A stretch of 45,265 bases of DNA. Origin: a virus. The notes below the pieces were generated by a model. That model made no database searches and was not told the origin of the DNA. It was given only the letters and a program-made list of their open reading frames with translations. Every line of letters begins with the position of its first letter. Position 1 is the first letter of the stretch. The position numbers and the translations under genes were made by a program. Shown here piece after piece: positions 44,902 to 45,265 of the stretch. The stretch lies in the IMG/VR virus record IMGVR_UViG_3300009175_000029, positions 1 through 45,265 of that record, one strand, 5' to 3'.

Positions 44902-45157
44902 CTTCGAGGAACTTCGCGACCAGTGGATACACGACCATGTGCCGTCAGCCACTCTCAGCCTGCACTATGTCTTCGAGGCAGCTGAGAACCGCATCGCCGC
45001 GCTCGAAGCCGAGGCACTACAGCAGACGGAGTGCGCCCACAAGGCACTCAAGCAGTGCGACCGCGCCGAAAAAAAGCTCGACTCCATGAAGATAATGGAG
45101 CGCCATGCAGACTGGAAGCTCAGAGCCGAGCAGGCCGAGGCCGAGGAGGAGAAGTGA
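44894..45157 (+). CDS. coiled-coil protein, 87 aa
   Basis: ATG 44894 overlaps the previous gene by eight bases. FEELRDQWIHDHVPSATLSL, then EAAENRIAALEAEALQQTE and a charged helix to EEEK. Similar opening to the following gene (45154), suggesting duplication. Function unknown. Confidence 0.6.
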   Translation: MSSFEELRDQWIHDHVPSATLSLHYVFEAAENRIAALEAEALQQTECAHKALKQCDRAEKKLDSMKIMERHADWKLRAEQAEAEEEK

Positions 45158-45265
45158 AGCCACTGGATGAACTGCGGGAGGAGTTATGGAGCATGGCCCC
45201 GCAGGCAGACCAATTGAATGGCTACGAGATTCGCGCTGTCCTCGACCAGTTCGAGGCCGAGCATC
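45154..45265 (+). CDS. small protein, 5' part (continues at base 1 if circular)
   Basis: Seen: GTG at 45154 overlaps the TGA of the previous gene (GTGA) and follows a purine-rich GAGGAGGAGAA ribosome site. The frame is open to the last base (37 codons plus one base). If the window is circular, the leftover C joins AG of bases 1-2 to make CAG and the frame runs on to the TGA at 90-92, giving 67 residues. The N-terminus (LDELREELW) resembles that of the preceding gene (FEELRDQWI), so the two may be paralogues. No function is recognised. The end shown here is the window edge, not a stop codon. Confidence 0.7.
   Translation, partial: MKPLDELREELWSMAPQADQLNGYEIRAVLDQFEAEH

Overview
The window looks like the complete genome of a temperate tailed phage of a high-GC bacterium, most likely an actinobacterium. 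Reasons: GC-rich sequence with AGGAGG-type ribosome sites, tightly overlapping ATGA/GTGA/TGATG gene junctions, a full head and packaging module, a tyrosine integrase, and a secreted SLT lysozyme with an actinobacterial-style core (NPSSTASGLLQ). The last open frame of the window (from 45154) continues in phase into the first bases (stop at 90-92), giving an intact 67-residue ORF, so the 45,265 bases probably close into a circle. No tail tube, tape-measure or sheath gene is visible. Together with the large portal, SU10/DUF5309-type capsid protein, adaptor-like protein and 883-residue tail protein, this suggests a short-tailed (podovirus-like) particle; that is inference.

Layout. (a) 42271-45265 plus 1-1842, plus strand: small accessory genes, many zinc-ribbon, coiled-coil or one-helix membrane proteins, ending with an excisionase-like HTH gene and a terminator at about 1880-1915. 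(b) 10082 down to 1988, minus strand: CHAP endolysin, metallophosphoesterase, small membrane protein, SSB, PD-(D/E)XK-like protein, Cas4/RecB-like Fe-S nuclease, DnaB helicase, VRR-NUC nuclease, HNH nuclease and small proteins. No DNA polymerase is seen, so host polymerase is presumably used. (c) 34062 down to 10260, minus strand: TerS candidate, TerL, portal, a 2,325-residue virion protein with an NlpC/P60 domain, a lysozyme-like virion protein that needs a -1 frameshift, scaffold, major capsid protein, decoration-like proteins, tail/collar proteins, 883-residue tail protein, and a coiled-coil/TM protein next to the lysis genes. (d) 34221-35558, plus strand: secreted SLT lysozyme, sigma-70-like factor, MazG-like protein and a 26-residue membrane peptide. 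(e) 36760-35741, minus strand: integrase, with a divergent three-gene operon (36822-37493), and then a duplicated-zinc-motif protein on the minus strand (38090-37524). (f) 38091-39454: 1.36 kb without a convincing gene, holding operator-like palindromes, iteron-like direct repeats and, next to the following operon, a run of about eight perfect hairpins. (g) 39455-42262, plus strand: a cassette with an amidoligase-family enzyme and a gamma-glutamylcyclotransferase fused to a zinc ribbon.

How it works together (inference): a repeated extended -10 element (TGnTATACT) stands before the endolysin, capsid, portal, TerS, SLT-lysozyme and integrase-divergent units. The phage encodes its own sigma-like factor, which may recognise these elements. 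Replication probably starts in the 38-39 kb repeat region with phage DnaB and SSB plus host polymerase. At least four proteins carry peptidoglycan-hydrolase domains. The least-understood part is the amidoligase/cyclotransferase cassette and the structured region directly upstream of it.
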